Origin: Nitrospira sp. | GTDB taxonomy: Bacteria > Nitrospirota > Thermodesulfovibrionia > Thermodesulfovibrionales > SM23-35 | Length of the DNA stretch: 42,014 bases | NCBI GenBank assembly: GCA_016873615.1 | Contig: VGWX01000012.1 | Span: 1 to 42,014, forward strand | Direction: 5' to 3' | Shown: positions 23,313 to 31,932 of the stretch, one piece after another | How the letters are laid out: the number at the start of each line of letters is the position of its first letter | How positions within the stretch are numbered: position 1 is the stretch's first letter | The notes under the pieces: model-generated | The model's database searches: none | What the model was told of the DNA's origin: nothing | Seen by the model: only the letters and a program-made list of their open reading frames with translations | Translations under genes and position numbers: made by a program

Positions 23313-24236
23313 ATGAATCAATCATTAACAGATCAGCTGGAAAAATGTGAATGTTGCCCGCGCAGATGCGGGGTAAACAGGCTTGAAGGTGAAACCGGTT
23401 TTTGCGGGACCGGGTCCGATATTGAGATTTCCCATGCAGGCCTCCATTTTGGTGAGGAACCTCCAATTTCCGGCACCAATGGTTCGGGCGCGATTTTTTT
23501 TAGCGGGTGCAATCTCCGGTGCGTGTTTTGCCAGAATTACCAGATCAGCCAGGAGTTCCAGCCGGGCCGCGCAAGGACTCTGACTACGGACGAGCTTGCA
23601 GCCGAGATGCTGCGGCTTCAGGCTGAAGGCGCCCATAACATCAATTTTGTTTCACCCTCACATATGATCTTTCAGATGGCGGATGCTATACGGTCGGCAA
23701 AAGGGAAGGGGCTTATCGTGCCGGTCCTGTATAATTCCAACGGTTATGATTCGGTGGATGCGCTGCGGCAGATCAGGGGCCTTGTGGATATCTATGTTCC
23801 GGATATCAAGTATCTGGGAAATGAACCCGGGAAGAAGCTTTCCAATGTTGACGATTACGCCGACATAGTCCCCGGCGTCCTCGGGGAAATGCTGGACCAG
23901 GTGGGCCGCCTTGTTACGGACCACGATGGCATCGCCGTGCGGGGCTTGCTGGTCCGTCATCTTGTATTGCCGGGTTACCCGGAAAACAGCCGGCAATGCC
24001 TCGCATTTCTGGCGGACCTGTCTCCGGATATTCACGTCAGCATCATGTCGCAGTATTCTCCTCAATATAAAGCATGTGATTTTCCAGAGATAAACCGGGC
24101 CCTGACAGAAAAGGAATATGATGAAATCACAGACTATGCGCTTGAACTCGGCTTGGAGAATGCATTCATACAGAAACTCGAAAGTCAGACCCATTACCTG
24201 CCTGATTTTTATCAGGAACGACCCTTCAAACGGTGA
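23313..24236 (+). CDS. Radical SAM protein, PflX (COG1313)-like
   Basis: The 307-residue protein starts with a Cys-rich part (CECCPRRCGVNRLEGETGFC), then the radical-SAM cluster motif FFSGCNLRCVFCQNYQIS (CxxxCxxC), FVSPSH and YNSNGYDS, as in PflA-type activating enzymes of the COG1313 'uncharacterised Fe-S' group. The substrate protein is unknown. By eye the gene is richer in G+C and in CGG/GCC/CCG codons than its neighbours, suggesting transfer from another genome. No glycyl-radical enzyme is nearby. Confidence 0.88.
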   Translation: MNQSLTDQLEKCECCPRRCGVNRLEGETGFCGTGSDIEISHAGLHFGEEPPISGTNGSGAIFFSGCNLRCVFCQNYQISQEFQPGRARTLTTDELAAEMLRLQAEGAHNINFVSPSHMIFQMADAIRSAKGKGLIVPVLYNSNGYDSVDALRQIRGLVDIYVPDIKYLGNEPGKKLSNVDDYADIVPGVLGEMLDQVGRLVTDHDGIAVRGLLVRHLVLPGYPENSRQCLAFLADLSPDIHVSIMSQYSPQYKACDFPEINRALTEKEYDEITDYALELGLENAFIQKLESQTHYLPDFYQERPFKR

Positions 24237-24369
24237 TGTAAACAAACAAACTGCACGTATAGCGCGGTGGACAATCTTATTCACAAGGGATTTAATAAAT
24301 AGAGTGACATAGGTTTGAATACCCTCAACCCCTTCTTAACCCCTCCCGATGGGACGATGGAAGGCAGGT

Positions 24370-24795
24370 CTTCTCATAGAGAACACCGCGGGAGAAAGAG
24401 GGGATATCGCCTCCACGGTTTAAAACCTGGCAGAAATTATATCAGGTGTAAAACACCCTTTGATATCCGGCATCTGTTTTGATACCTGTCATGCATTTGC
24501 TTCCGGATATCATATGCGTGATAAAAAAGATATAGAGCGTATTGCGGATGAAATAGAAAATTATGCAGGACTTGACAGGATAAAGCTCATTCACCTTAAT
24601 GACTCAAAAGGCGTTATAGGTTCGTGCATTGACAGACACGAGCATATCGGTCTCGGGAAAATAGGCATGAAGGGATTGAGCTGTTTCGTTGATCATCAGG
24701 CTTTCAGAGACATTCCCCTGATTTTTGAAACACCTAAAAAGAGCGAGGAGGATGACCCTGTGAATCTGGCGAAAGTCAGGAAGATGATAAGATGA
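24370..24795 (+). pseudogene. Endonuclease IV (Nfo), truncated and interrupted
   Basis: One frame reads LLIENTAGERGDIASTV, then TAA at 24421, then NLAEIISGVKHPLISG, CFDTCHAFASGYH, LIHLNDSKGVIGSCIDRHEH and FETPKKSEEDDP before TGA at 24795. These are the C-terminal half of endonuclease IV, an AP-endonuclease TIM barrel with Zn ligands in ENTAG, DTCHAFASGY, HLNDSK and DRHEHIG. The first half is absent and an in-frame stop cuts the rest. A TTG at 24460 could give a 111-residue stub, probably inactive. Before it (24301-24369) I see only low-complexity CCCTCAACCCC-type sequence. Confidence 0.8.
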
Positions 24796-24810
24796 ATACA
24801 ATAGTTCTAA

Positions 24811-24834
24811 TATTAAGAACAATCGTTCTTAATA
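24811..24834. promoter_or_regulatory. Perfect 10-bp palindrome, probable operator
   Basis: TATTAAGAAC-AATC-GTTCTTAATA has 10-base perfect arms with a 4-base spacer and no T-tract after it. It lies 51 bases upstream of a TTGACA box for a winged-helix gene, so it probably serves as that protein's own operator. Confidence 0.55.
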
Positions 24835-24884
24835 TAGGATCGTTTACAAAAAAGCATTATCTGTTCTCAAATGTAATTTTATTG

Positions 24885-24913
24885 TTGACAAATGGGATTG
24901 TTTGTTGTATAAA
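24885..24913 (+). promoter_or_regulatory. Sigma-70 promoter for the winged-helix gene
   Basis: TTGACA (24885-24890), 17 bases, TATAAA (24908-24913). AGGTGA precedes the ATG at 24931. Confidence 0.7.
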
Positions 24914-24930
24914 AACATACAGGTGAATAA

Positions 24931-25476
24931 ATGCTAAAAAGTTTATTTTCATCATCAATTAGAGCGGATGTGCTCTCACTGCTGCTTAACAGTCCGGACG
25001 AGCAGTTCTACATCAGAGAGATAGCCAAACTCCTCAGAAAAAATCCATCCGGCATCAAGAGAGAACTTGACAATCTTGAGAAAATGGATATCGTGACCAG
25101 CGAAAAGATTGTTAACCTCAAATATTTTCAGGCAAACAAAGAATCCCCCCTGTTTTCGGAGCTGAAAAATCTCATAACAAAATCCCTTGGCCTGCCTGGT
25201 GCGCTTAAGGCAGTGTTGAGGGCCTCAGGCGCCAAAGCTGCTTTTCTTTACGGTCCATATGCAGAAGGGGATGACGTGACTGCCGTAGACCTTTTTGTCA
25301 TCGGTGCATCGTCATCACTTACCAGAGAACTTAAAGACCTTGAAAGAAGGTTTGATCAAAAGATTGATTGCACGCTTATGGAAGAAGACGAATATAGACT
25401 GAAAAAGAAAAAAGGAGATTCCAACCTGAAAAAGATTTTATCAGGTAAAAGGATTACACTCATAGGCAGACTTTGA
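24931..25476 (+). CDS. Winged-helix protein with degenerate nucleotidyltransferase-like domain
   Basis: The 181-residue protein begins with an ArsR-like winged helix (SIRADVLSLLL, FYIREIAKLLRKNPSGIKRE, LDNLEKMDIVTSEK). A second part looks like a small nucleotidyltransferase (MNT) fold: FLYGPYAEGDD at 106-115 where the family has GSxARGxxxxSD, and AVDLFVIG at 118-125. The usual catalytic Gly-Ser is changed, so catalysis is doubtful. This winged-helix plus NT combination is seen in bacterial and archaeal putative regulators and toxin-antitoxin-like pairs. No HEPN partner gene is adjacent, so I call it a regulator, probably autoregulated. Confidence 0.7.
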   Translation: MLKSLFSSSIRADVLSLLLNSPDEQFYIREIAKLLRKNPSGIKRELDNLEKMDIVTSEKIVNLKYFQANKESPLFSELKNLITKSLGLPGALKAVLRASGAKAAFLYGPYAEGDDVTAVDLFVIGASSSLTRELKDLERRFDQKIDCTLMEEDEYRLKKKKGDSNLKKILSGKRITLIGRL

Positions 25477-25537
25477 GTGCAGAGCGCCCCGCATTTCTTG
25501 TACTGGGAAGTGCGGGTACGAAAGGGGGTGAATTCTA

Positions 25538-25597
25538 ATGGCAGCAACAAAGAAAGCAGCTAAGAAAGCAACAAAAAAGACCGCAAAGAAGAAATAG
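25538..25597 (+). CDS. Tiny Lys/Ala-rich basic peptide (19 aa, histone-H1-like)
   Basis: The ATG at 25538 has AAAGGGGGTG 5 bases upstream and encodes MAATKKAAKKATKKTAKKK then TAG. The product is made only of Ala, Thr and Lys after Met, in repeated xKK units like the tails of histone-H1-like proteins or AlgP/HctB-type nucleoid proteins. A strong terminator follows 26 bases after the stop. The ribosome site, start and terminator together argue that it is a real gene. Function is unknown; DNA or RNA binding is the obvious guess. It could also be the leftover 3' end of a longer gene. Confidence 0.6.
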   Translation: MAATKKAAKKATKKTAKKK

Positions 25598-25623
25598 TTT
25601 CACTCTACACACACATTTTTTTT

Positions 25624-25656
25624 AGGCTGGAGGAGAAATTCTCCAGCCTTCTTTTT
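25624..25656 (+). terminator. Strong intrinsic terminator
   Basis: AGGCTGGAG (25624-25632) pairs perfectly with CTCCAGCCT (25641-25649), then TCTTTTT. It closes the small-peptide transcript. Confidence 0.85.
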
Positions 25657-25734
25657 GCGGTCTTCTAAGATATGAAACTCTATTCTGCTGAAAAATTCAA
25701 GTGAAATTTTTAACTTATTGAAAAATAAGTAATT

Positions 25735-26613
25735 TTAACTGTAGACCAGTACGGGCTGCTGGCTGACTTCTGTGACTAATTCCCAGTAATCCGGGTGCGA
25801 AAGCAGCTTTTTGAGGAACTTCAAATTTGTAGTATGCCCTGACTTATTGGCGATTATATGACCATAAATCGGAAATCCCAATAAAGATATGTCACCCACA
25901 AGGTCGAGAATTTTATGACGGACAAATTCGTCTTTGAAACGCAGCCCTGATCCATTAAGGACGCCGCTATCTCCAAGTATGATCGCATTGTCAAAAGATC
26001 CACCCCTTGCGAATCCATTGGCTTTCAGGTATTCGACGTCCTTCAGGAATCCAAAAGTTCTTGCAGGAGCGATTTCAAGCGCAAAATTCTCTTCAGTAAG
26101 ATCAAGACTCAGTTTTTGTTCCCCGAGCAGATGGTGGTTGAAATGAATCCTGTAAGTTATACGCCTTCCCCTGTATGGAAATGCTGCGATTTCAGCATGA
26201 CCATCTGTCAGGACTATAGGATTAGTTATTTTTATATAGGGTCTTTTCTTGCTCTGTTTTGCAATTCCGCCTTTAAGTATCAGGCTTGTCAGTTCCATGG
26301 AACTTCCATCAAGGATGGGTATTTCCGGCCCGTTGATTTCGATAAAGACATTGTCTAACCCGAGGCCGGCAAGGACAGCAAGGAGATGTTCAACAGTCCT
26401 TATTTTTGCACCATTATAACCGAGCGTAGTAGCAAATGCAGTATCTGAGACAGAACCTACAGAGGCTTTAATCTCCATGTTCTTATCTGTTCTTATAAAT
26501 ATGATACCGGTATCACGGGGTGCAGGTTTGAGGCAGACCTCGGCAAACCGGCCTGTATGCAGCCCTATGCCTTCGAAACAGACTTCTTGTTTCAATGTTC
26601 TTTGTAAACGCAT
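25735..26613 (-). CDS. lpxC: UDP-3-O-acyl-N-acetylglucosamine deacetylase
   Basis: LpxC removes the acetyl group from UDP-3-O-acyl-GlcNAc, the committed step of lipid A synthesis. The 292-residue protein has FEGIGLHTG, the zinc-binding TVEHLLAVLAGLGLDN, FGFLKD, FVRHKILDLVGD (zinc His and Asp) and HIIANKSGH with the catalytic His. It shows an outer membrane with lipid A-type lipopolysaccharide. It stands alone on the minus strand. Between it and mtnP (26614-26933, about 320 bases) I see no gene, only a small palindrome (TTTAGT-TACAG-ACTAAA, 26620-26636) that may be a control site. Confidence 0.96.
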   Translation of the reverse strand: MRLQRTLKQEVCFEGIGLHTGRFAEVCLKPAPRDTGIIFIRTDKNMEIKASVGSVSDTAFATTLGYNGAKIRTVEHLLAVLAGLGLDNVFIEINGPEIPILDGSSMELTSLILKGGIAKQSKKRPYIKITNPIVLTDGHAEIAAFPYRGRRITYRIHFNHHLLGEQKLSLDLTEENFALEIAPARTFGFLKDVEYLKANGFARGGSFDNAIILGDSGVLNGSGLRFKDEFVRHKILDLVGDISLLGFPIYGHIIANKSGHTTNLKFLKKLLSHPDYWELVTEVSQQPVLVYS

Positions 26614-26933
26614 ATAATGTTTAGTTACAGACTAAATGAAAATCTTACATAAGAAAGATTGCAAATATGGTGCCAGTAAGATGGTAATAATTTTCATATA
26701 GTTTATTCACTGCAGTTTTCTTTGAAGAATGGCGGTAAAGGCAGTTATCAGAAAATAAGTTAAAGTTTTTATTCAATTATTGCAAAAGTTGGATGTTGTT
26801 ATGGTGTTGTCTGTTAACAATAGGGTGTGTACTATTTAACACAGTGCTGTCTTGCTTTTGTCTGATATGTTAGAATTCATAGCGAACTCTGATGCAATAA
26901 AATGAATTAATAACACAACTGGAGATAATTATC

Positions 26934-27716
26934 TTGATAGGAATTATAGGGGGTAGCGGGCTTTATAACATCGAAGGAGTTGATATTCATAAGAGAAGAA
27001 AGATCTCAACTCCCTATGGATATCCTTCTGACGCATATGTTTTTGGAAGGTTCTCAGGCAGGGAAGTCATATTTCTTCCAAGACATGGTTCATTGCATAA
27101 GATTCCGCCACACAGGATAAACTACAGGGCAAATATATGGGGATTCAAAAAATTTGGGGTAAAGAGGATCATAGCAGTTGGCGCTACTGGCGGCATAGGC
27201 GCTGAGATGAAGCCTGGAACAATAGTTATTCCTGATCAGATCATAGACATGACCCATGGGAGAGAATCGACATTCTTTGATGGTGAAGCCGGGGTAATCC
27301 ATGTAGATTTTACAAGACCTTTCTGCCCGGAATTACATGCCGCTTTTTTCCGTGCAGGCAGGAACTCCGGCATCAAGTTGAGAAAAACAGGGACGTATGT
27401 CTGCACAAACGGACCAAGACTTGAGACAAAAGCAGAGATACAGTTCTTTTCAGGTATAGGCGGGCATGTTGTAGGAATGACAGCAATGCCTGAGGCATTA
27501 CTTGCAAGAGAAGCAGAAATCTGCTATGCAGGAATAGCAATCATCACAAACTATGCTGCAGGAATAAAGGAAAAAAGTCTGACGGCAAGGGAAGTTATTG
27601 AGATTATGCATAAAACTACCGGACAGCTTGGAGATCTGATAAAAGAGGTTCTGCCCTTGATAACCATGCAGCGGGCATGCGCCTGTAAAGAAGCGCTTAA
27701 AGAGGCTGAGGTTTAA
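26934..27716 (+). CDS. mtnP: Methylthioadenosine/methylthioinosine phosphorylase family protein
   Basis: The 260-residue protein belongs to the PNP/MTAP phosphorylase family: IGIIGGSGLYNIEGVD at the start, VIFLPRHGSLHKIPPHRINYR, GATGGIGAEMKPGTIVIPDQ, TNGPRLETKAE and VVGMTAMPEALLAREAEI. Near the C-terminus it has ITNYAAGI where adenosine-specific enzymes keep Asp residues. As in Pseudomonas PA3004, Asn there fits a 6-oxopurine such as methylthioinosine. It starts with TTG at 26934, with GGAG 9 bases upstream. The next gene begins 8 bases after it. Confidence 0.88.
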   Translation: MIGIIGGSGLYNIEGVDIHKRRKISTPYGYPSDAYVFGRFSGREVIFLPRHGSLHKIPPHRINYRANIWGFKKFGVKRIIAVGATGGIGAEMKPGTIVIPDQIIDMTHGRESTFFDGEAGVIHVDFTRPFCPELHAAFFRAGRNSGIKLRKTGTYVCTNGPRLETKAEIQFFSGIGGHVVGMTAMPEALLAREAEICYAGIAIITNYAAGIKEKSLTAREVIEIMHKTTGQLGDLIKEVLPLITMQRACACKEALKEAEV

Positions 27717-27723
27717 ACGTTCT

Positions 27724-29094
27724 GTGGGAACCGTTCTTGTAATAGAAGATAAAGAATCGATGGCAGAGATGCTGAAAGAGACCCTTGAGTCAGCAGGGTA
27801 CAAAGTGATTTCTGCCAGAGATGGTATTGAAGGTATAAAATTTCTGAAAGAGGGAAAGATCGATCTTGTCCTGACAGACCTTAAGGTCCCAAAAAGAGAC
27901 GGAATCGGGATACTTAAGGCATCCAAAGAAGAGAATCAGCTTATACCGGTAATAGTAATGACAGCGTTTGGTTCTGTTGAGACTGCGGTAGCCGCGATGA
28001 AGGTAGGGGCCTTTGATTTCATTACAAAGCCATTTGATACCGATCACCTCCTTATGTTGATTAAGAGGGCGCTTGAAAATCAGAGAATACTTACGGAGAA
28101 TATCCTTTTAAAAGAAGAAGTTGCGTCAAAATTCGGCCTTCCAAGAATTATCGGAAATAGTGCGGAGTTTATGAACGTCGCACAGATTATACAGAAAGTC
28201 GCACCGGCAAAGACTACAGTCCTTTTGATTGGTGAAAGCGGCACAGGGAAGGAACTCTTTGCACGTGCAATACATAATCTGAGCGGCCGGAAGCAGTATC
28301 CGTTTGTGCCTATTAATTGTGCGGCTATACCAAGAGATCTCCTTGAATCAGAGCTTTTCGGGCACGAGAAAGGAGCTTTTACCGGTGCAGAGGCCAAAAA
28401 GCTCGGTAAGTTTGAACTCGCTGATAACGGCACCATATTCCTTGATGAAGTCGGTGATATGGATCTGTCACTCCAGTCTAAACTCCTCAGAGCTATTGAA
28501 GAGGGTGAAATAGAGCGGGTAGGGGCTGTCAAAACTATCACTGTTGATGTCCGGATTGTTGCGGCGAGCAATAAAGATCTGGAGAAGGCAGTTGAGGATA
28601 AAAAGTTCAGAGAGGATCTTTATTACCGTTTGAACGTATTTCCTGTAAGAATCCCGCCATTGAGGGAGAGAAGGGATGATATCCCTTTACTTGTAGAATA
28701 TTTCATAAAAAAATACTGCCTTGAGATAAAGACTCCGGTAAAAAGCATTTCGAAAGAAGCGCTTGACATGCTTACTAACTATCACTGGAAAGGCAATGTC
28801 AGGGAACTCGAAAATGCCATAGAGAGGTCTGTAATTCTTTGTGACGGAGATATGATTAAATCAGAGCATTTTGTCCTGAGCAGGCATTCCGGGTTTGAGT
28901 TTTCTGATAAACCTTCTGTTGCCGGTATAACGCTCGAAGCAGTTGCAAAAGATGCGTTGAGGAGAGCAGAATCGCAAAGGATCATCAGCGCACTTAAGGA
29001 AACTAAAGGAAATAAAAGCAGGGCAGCGGAAATCCTGCAGGTAAGTTATAAAACACTTCTTACAAAGATCAAGGATTACGGCATAGAGGCTTGA
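27724..29094 (+). CDS. Sigma-54-dependent response regulator (NtrC family)
   Basis: The 456-residue protein has a receiver domain (about 1-120; phospho-acceptor Asp52 in LVLTDLKVPKRDG), an AAA+ domain that contacts sigma-54 (Walker A GESGTGKE at 170-177, GAFTGAEA at 217-224, and LLRAIEEGEIERVG), and a C-terminal Fis-type HTH (NKSRAAEILQVSYKTLLTKIK). It starts with GTG at 27724, just 8 bases after mtnP, so probably on the same transcript. No histidine kinase is in the window, and the signal is unknown. Confidence 0.94.
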   Translation: MGTVLVIEDKESMAEMLKETLESAGYKVISARDGIEGIKFLKEGKIDLVLTDLKVPKRDGIGILKASKEENQLIPVIVMTAFGSVETAVAAMKVGAFDFITKPFDTDHLLMLIKRALENQRILTENILLKEEVASKFGLPRIIGNSAEFMNVAQIIQKVAPAKTTVLLIGESGTGKELFARAIHNLSGRKQYPFVPINCAAIPRDLLESELFGHEKGAFTGAEAKKLGKFELADNGTIFLDEVGDMDLSLQSKLLRAIEEGEIERVGAVKTITVDVRIVAASNKDLEKAVEDKKFREDLYYRLNVFPVRIPPLRERRDDIPLLVEYFIKKYCLEIKTPVKSISKEALDMLTNYHWKGNVRELENAIERSVILCDGDMIKSEHFVLSRHSGFEFSDKPSVAGITLEAVAKDALRRAESQRIISALKETKGNKSRAAEILQVSYKTLLTKIKDYGIEA

Positions 29095-29165
29095 CAGTAT
29101 AATTCCCGTAGAATTATCATAAATTATCGTCTTTCTTGCAAAATAATCTATCCGGAGGGGGTATT

Positions 29166-29921
29166 GTGTCAGGACATTCCAAGTGGGCCTCGATAAAACA
29201 TAAAAAAGCCAGTACAGACGCAAAGAGGGGGAAAATCTTTACCAAGATCGTAAAAGAGATCTCTATTGCCGCAAGAATAGGCGGCGGAGACCATGCCGCG
29301 AATCCCAGGCTGAGGGCCGCTGTTGATAAAGCCAAAGAAGTGAATATGCCTGCCGATAACATCAAGAGGGCGATCATGAAAGGCACCGGCGACCTCCCTG
29401 GCGTATCTTATGAGGAATACCTGTATGAGGGATACGGGCCTGGCGGCGCAGCCATACTCATTGAGGTTCTTACCGATAACAAGAACAGGACAAGTCCGGA
29501 GATACGGCATATTCTGACAAAGAACAACGGCAATATGGGAGAGGCCGGATGCGTTGGCTGGATGTTTGAAAAGAAAGGATATATTCTGATTGAAAAGACG
29601 AAGATCGATGAGGATACTCTAATGTCGATCGCCCTTGACGCCGGTGCAGAGGATATGAAGAATGATCCAAAAGAAGATAACTACGAAATAATAACAATGC
29701 CTGAACATATGGTTAAAGTAAAGACTGCCATAGAGACAGCCTCGATACCGGTATCTCTTGCGGAGATAACCATGCTGCCCAAGAATTATGCTCCTGTCGA
29801 CGAGAAGCAGGCAGAGCAGATGATTAGGCTGATCGAGGCGCTTGAAGATAATGAAGATGTTCAGAATGTTTATACAAACTTTGACGCGCCTGAAGAGGTG
29901 ATTGCCAAGGTTGAAAAGTAA
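29166..29921 (+). CDS. yebC: YebC/PmpR-family protein
   Basis: The protein starts [20 protein letters not shown], with [17 protein letters not shown], and matches YebC, a ribosome-associated factor with a role in translating polyproline stretches and formerly called a transcription regulator. I chose the GTG at 29166, 5 bases after GGAGGGG, giving 251 residues. The ends of this gene and the next are one base apart (TAA, then ATG), so they are coupled. Confidence 0.93.
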   Translation: MSGHSKWASIKHKKASTDAKRGKIFTKIVKEISIAARIGGGDHAANPRLRAAVDKAKEVNMPADNIKRAIMKGTGDLPGVSYEEYLYEGYGPGGAAILIEVLTDNKNRTSPEIRHILTKNNGNMGEAGCVGWMFEKKGYILIEKTKIDEDTLMSIALDAGAEDMKNDPKEDNYEIITMPEHMVKVKTAIETASIPVSLAEITMLPKNYAPVDEKQAEQMIRLIEALEDNEDVQNVYTNFDAPEEVIAKVEK

Positions 29922-29922
29922 T

Positions 29923-30543
29923 ATGGGGATTTCGATCCGTGCGACCTTCAAGAGACGATTCCTTGCCGGCCTCCTGATATCAATCCCTGCTATTATCACC
30001 TTTCTTGTAATATGGTGGTTTTTTAAATTTGTTGATGGCCTGCTCGAACCTTTCTACTATAAGCTCCTCGGTTATCACGTGCCTGGTCTTGGCTTCATCT
30101 CGACAATAGCTCTTATATTTGTTGTAGGCATTATCTCTACAAATGTTTTCGGCAGAAGGATTATCGAATCCATCGAACATATTATTCTTAAAATTCCGGT
30201 ATTTAAAGGGATATATACAGCGGTCAAGCAGCTTGTCGATGCCTTTTCCCCGGAGAGCAAGATGTCTTCGTTCAAACAGTTTGTAATTGTTGAATACCCG
30301 CGGCCCAGCGTTTATGCATATGGATTTCTTACAAATGAATGTGTAATGAAAACAGAAAAGGACAGCCTGGAGACAGAGCTGAAGGCCGTTTATATTCCCA
30401 CAAACCTTATCTACTTTGGTGAAATAGCTCTTTTCCGCGATGAACATATATTTTTTACCGATATTTCGATTGAGGATGGCATTAAGATTATCCTTTCCGG
30501 AGGAATTGCAACTCCATCAAGGATATCCGAGGTAAAGAAATGA
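29923..30543 (+). CDS. DUF502 inner membrane protein
   Basis: The 206-residue protein has two transmembrane helices near the N-terminus (GLLISIPAIITFLVIWWFF and FISTIALIFVVGIISTNVFG). A conserved soluble part follows (GIYTAVKQLVDAFS, and VFGRRIIESIEHIILKIPV between helix and domain). This matches DUF502, a broad bacterial and plant family of unknown role. I chose the ATG at 29923, with AAAG before it, over an upstream TTG. It lies in the yebC-DUF502-glmU string and overlaps glmU by 4 bases. Confidence 0.88.
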   Translation: MGISIRATFKRRFLAGLLISIPAIITFLVIWWFFKFVDGLLEPFYYKLLGYHVPGLGFISTIALIFVVGIISTNVFGRRIIESIEHIILKIPVFKGIYTAVKQLVDAFSPESKMSSFKQFVIVEYPRPSVYAYGFLTNECVMKTEKDSLETELKAVYIPTNLIYFGEIALFRDEHIFFTDISIEDGIKIILSGGIATPSRISEVKK

Positions 30544-31931
30544 AGTTGGCCGGTGTTGTTCTTGCTGCCGGACTCGGTGCCAGGATGAAATCATCGTTGC
30601 CGAAGGTGCTCCACAAGCTGAATGGCACACCGATGCTCCAATATGTCTTAAATGCACTCTATAAACTGAAACCCGGACGGATCGTTGTAGTCGCAGGCAG
30701 GCATATTGAGGAGATCAAAAACTCTGTAGAGGCTGACAGCAGCATCTTTTTTGCCGTTCAGAAAGAGGCGAAAGGCACAGGAGATGCTCTCTTAAAAGCA
30801 GTGCCTTTTCTCAGAGGATTTCAGGGTACGGTTTTAGTTGTCAGTGGAGACACTCCATTGATCACTCAGGAGATACTGAAAAAATTCCTTTCTCTACATG
30901 TTAAAAAAAGAAATGCTGTCTCTTTTATCTCATTTATAACTCATGAGCCATGCTCATACGGCAGGGTTATAAGGGATGAAAGAGGAAACGTTCTTTCGAT
31001 CATAGAAAACAGGGATGCAACAGCATCCCAGAAAAATATAAAGGAAGTAAACAGCGGGATATACGCTATCGAAGTTCAGGGGATGGATCTTTTAAAGTCC
31101 ATAAAACTGAATAAGGCGAAAGGTGAGTATTATCTGACTGATTTAATTCATATCGCAAGGGAAAAAGGCATCAGGATGGATGCATTTTGTATGGGCGCCG
31201 AGGATGAATTTCTTGGCATCAATACACGGCAGGAACTTGAGAAAGCCAGGCAGTTGATGAAGGCCAGAATAATAAGGCAATGGTCGGACATGAATATACA
31301 TTTTATTGATGCTGACTCAGTGTATATATCTTCAAATGCAATTCTTGGCAGAGACACGCTCGTTTATCCAAATGTCCATTTTGAAGGTAACACAAAAATA
31401 GGGAGGGGATGCACAATCTATCCTAATGTAAGAATTCATGCCAGTGTTATAGGAGATGGAGCTATTATTAAAGATTCAACCGTAATCGAGGGGTCTGTTG
31501 TAAAAAGCGGAGCCACAATCGGGCCGTTTGCCCATATAAGGCCTGGTTCGGAGATAGGTGCGGGATCAAGGATAGGGAATTTTGTAGAGTTAAAGAAAAC
31601 AGTAATCGGTGCAGGTACTAAGGCTTCACATCTAACGTATCTTGGAGATGCCAATATAGGAAGAGACGTTAACATAGGCGCCGGCACAATAACCTGTAAT
31701 TATGATGGTTATAAAAAACATATTACCGATATTAAAGACGATGTCTTTATAGGAAGTGATTCACAGCTTATTGCTCCTGTTAAGATAGGCAAAGGCGCCT
31801 ATGTTGGCGCTGGATCTACCATAACAAAGGATGTCCCGCCTCAATGTCTTGCCCTGAGCAGAGTGGAGCAGAAGAACATTGAAGGCTGGGCAGCCAAAAG
31901 ACAATTGAAAGTGAAAGGGAAAAAGAAGTAA
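30540..31931 (+). CDS. glmU: Bifunctional UDP-N-acetylglucosamine pyrophosphorylase / glucosamine-1-phosphate acetyltransferase
   Basis: GlmU makes UDP-GlcNAc for peptidoglycan and lipid A. The N-terminal uridylyltransferase has LAAGLGARMKSSLPKVLHKL, and VVSGDTPLI further on. The C-terminal left-handed beta-helix acetyltransferase has NFVELKKTVIGAGTKASHL and GAGTITCNYDGYKKH. The length of 463 residues is standard. It overlaps the DUF502 gene by 4 bases (ATGA) and is followed by glmS, which makes its precursor. Confidence 0.96.
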   Translation: MKLAGVVLAAGLGARMKSSLPKVLHKLNGTPMLQYVLNALYKLKPGRIVVVAGRHIEEIKNSVEADSSIFFAVQKEAKGTGDALLKAVPFLRGFQGTVLVVSGDTPLITQEILKKFLSLHVKKRNAVSFISFITHEPCSYGRVIRDERGNVLSIIENRDATASQKNIKEVNSGIYAIEVQGMDLLKSIKLNKAKGEYYLTDLIHIAREKGIRMDAFCMGAEDEFLGINTRQELEKARQLMKARIIRQWSDMNIHFIDADSVYISSNAILGRDTLVYPNVHFEGNTKIGRGCTIYPNVRIHASVIGDGAIIKDSTVIEGSVVKSGATIGPFAHIRPGSEIGAGSRIGNFVELKKTVIGAGTKASHLTYLGDANIGRDVNIGAGTITCNYDGYKKHITDIKDDVFIGSDSQLIAPVKIGKGAYVGAGSTITKDVPPQCLALSRVEQKNIEGWAAKRQLKVKGKKK

Positions 31932-31932
31932 A

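Noticed and set aside
24304-24369. CCCTCAACCCC-type sequence as a CRISPR or tandem array
   Set aside because: It is only low-complexity C-rich DNA with no regular repeat-spacer pattern.
26614-26933. A gene between lpxC and mtnP
   Set aside because: No frame of useful length with a start and ribosome site is visible; only a small palindrome near the lpxC start.
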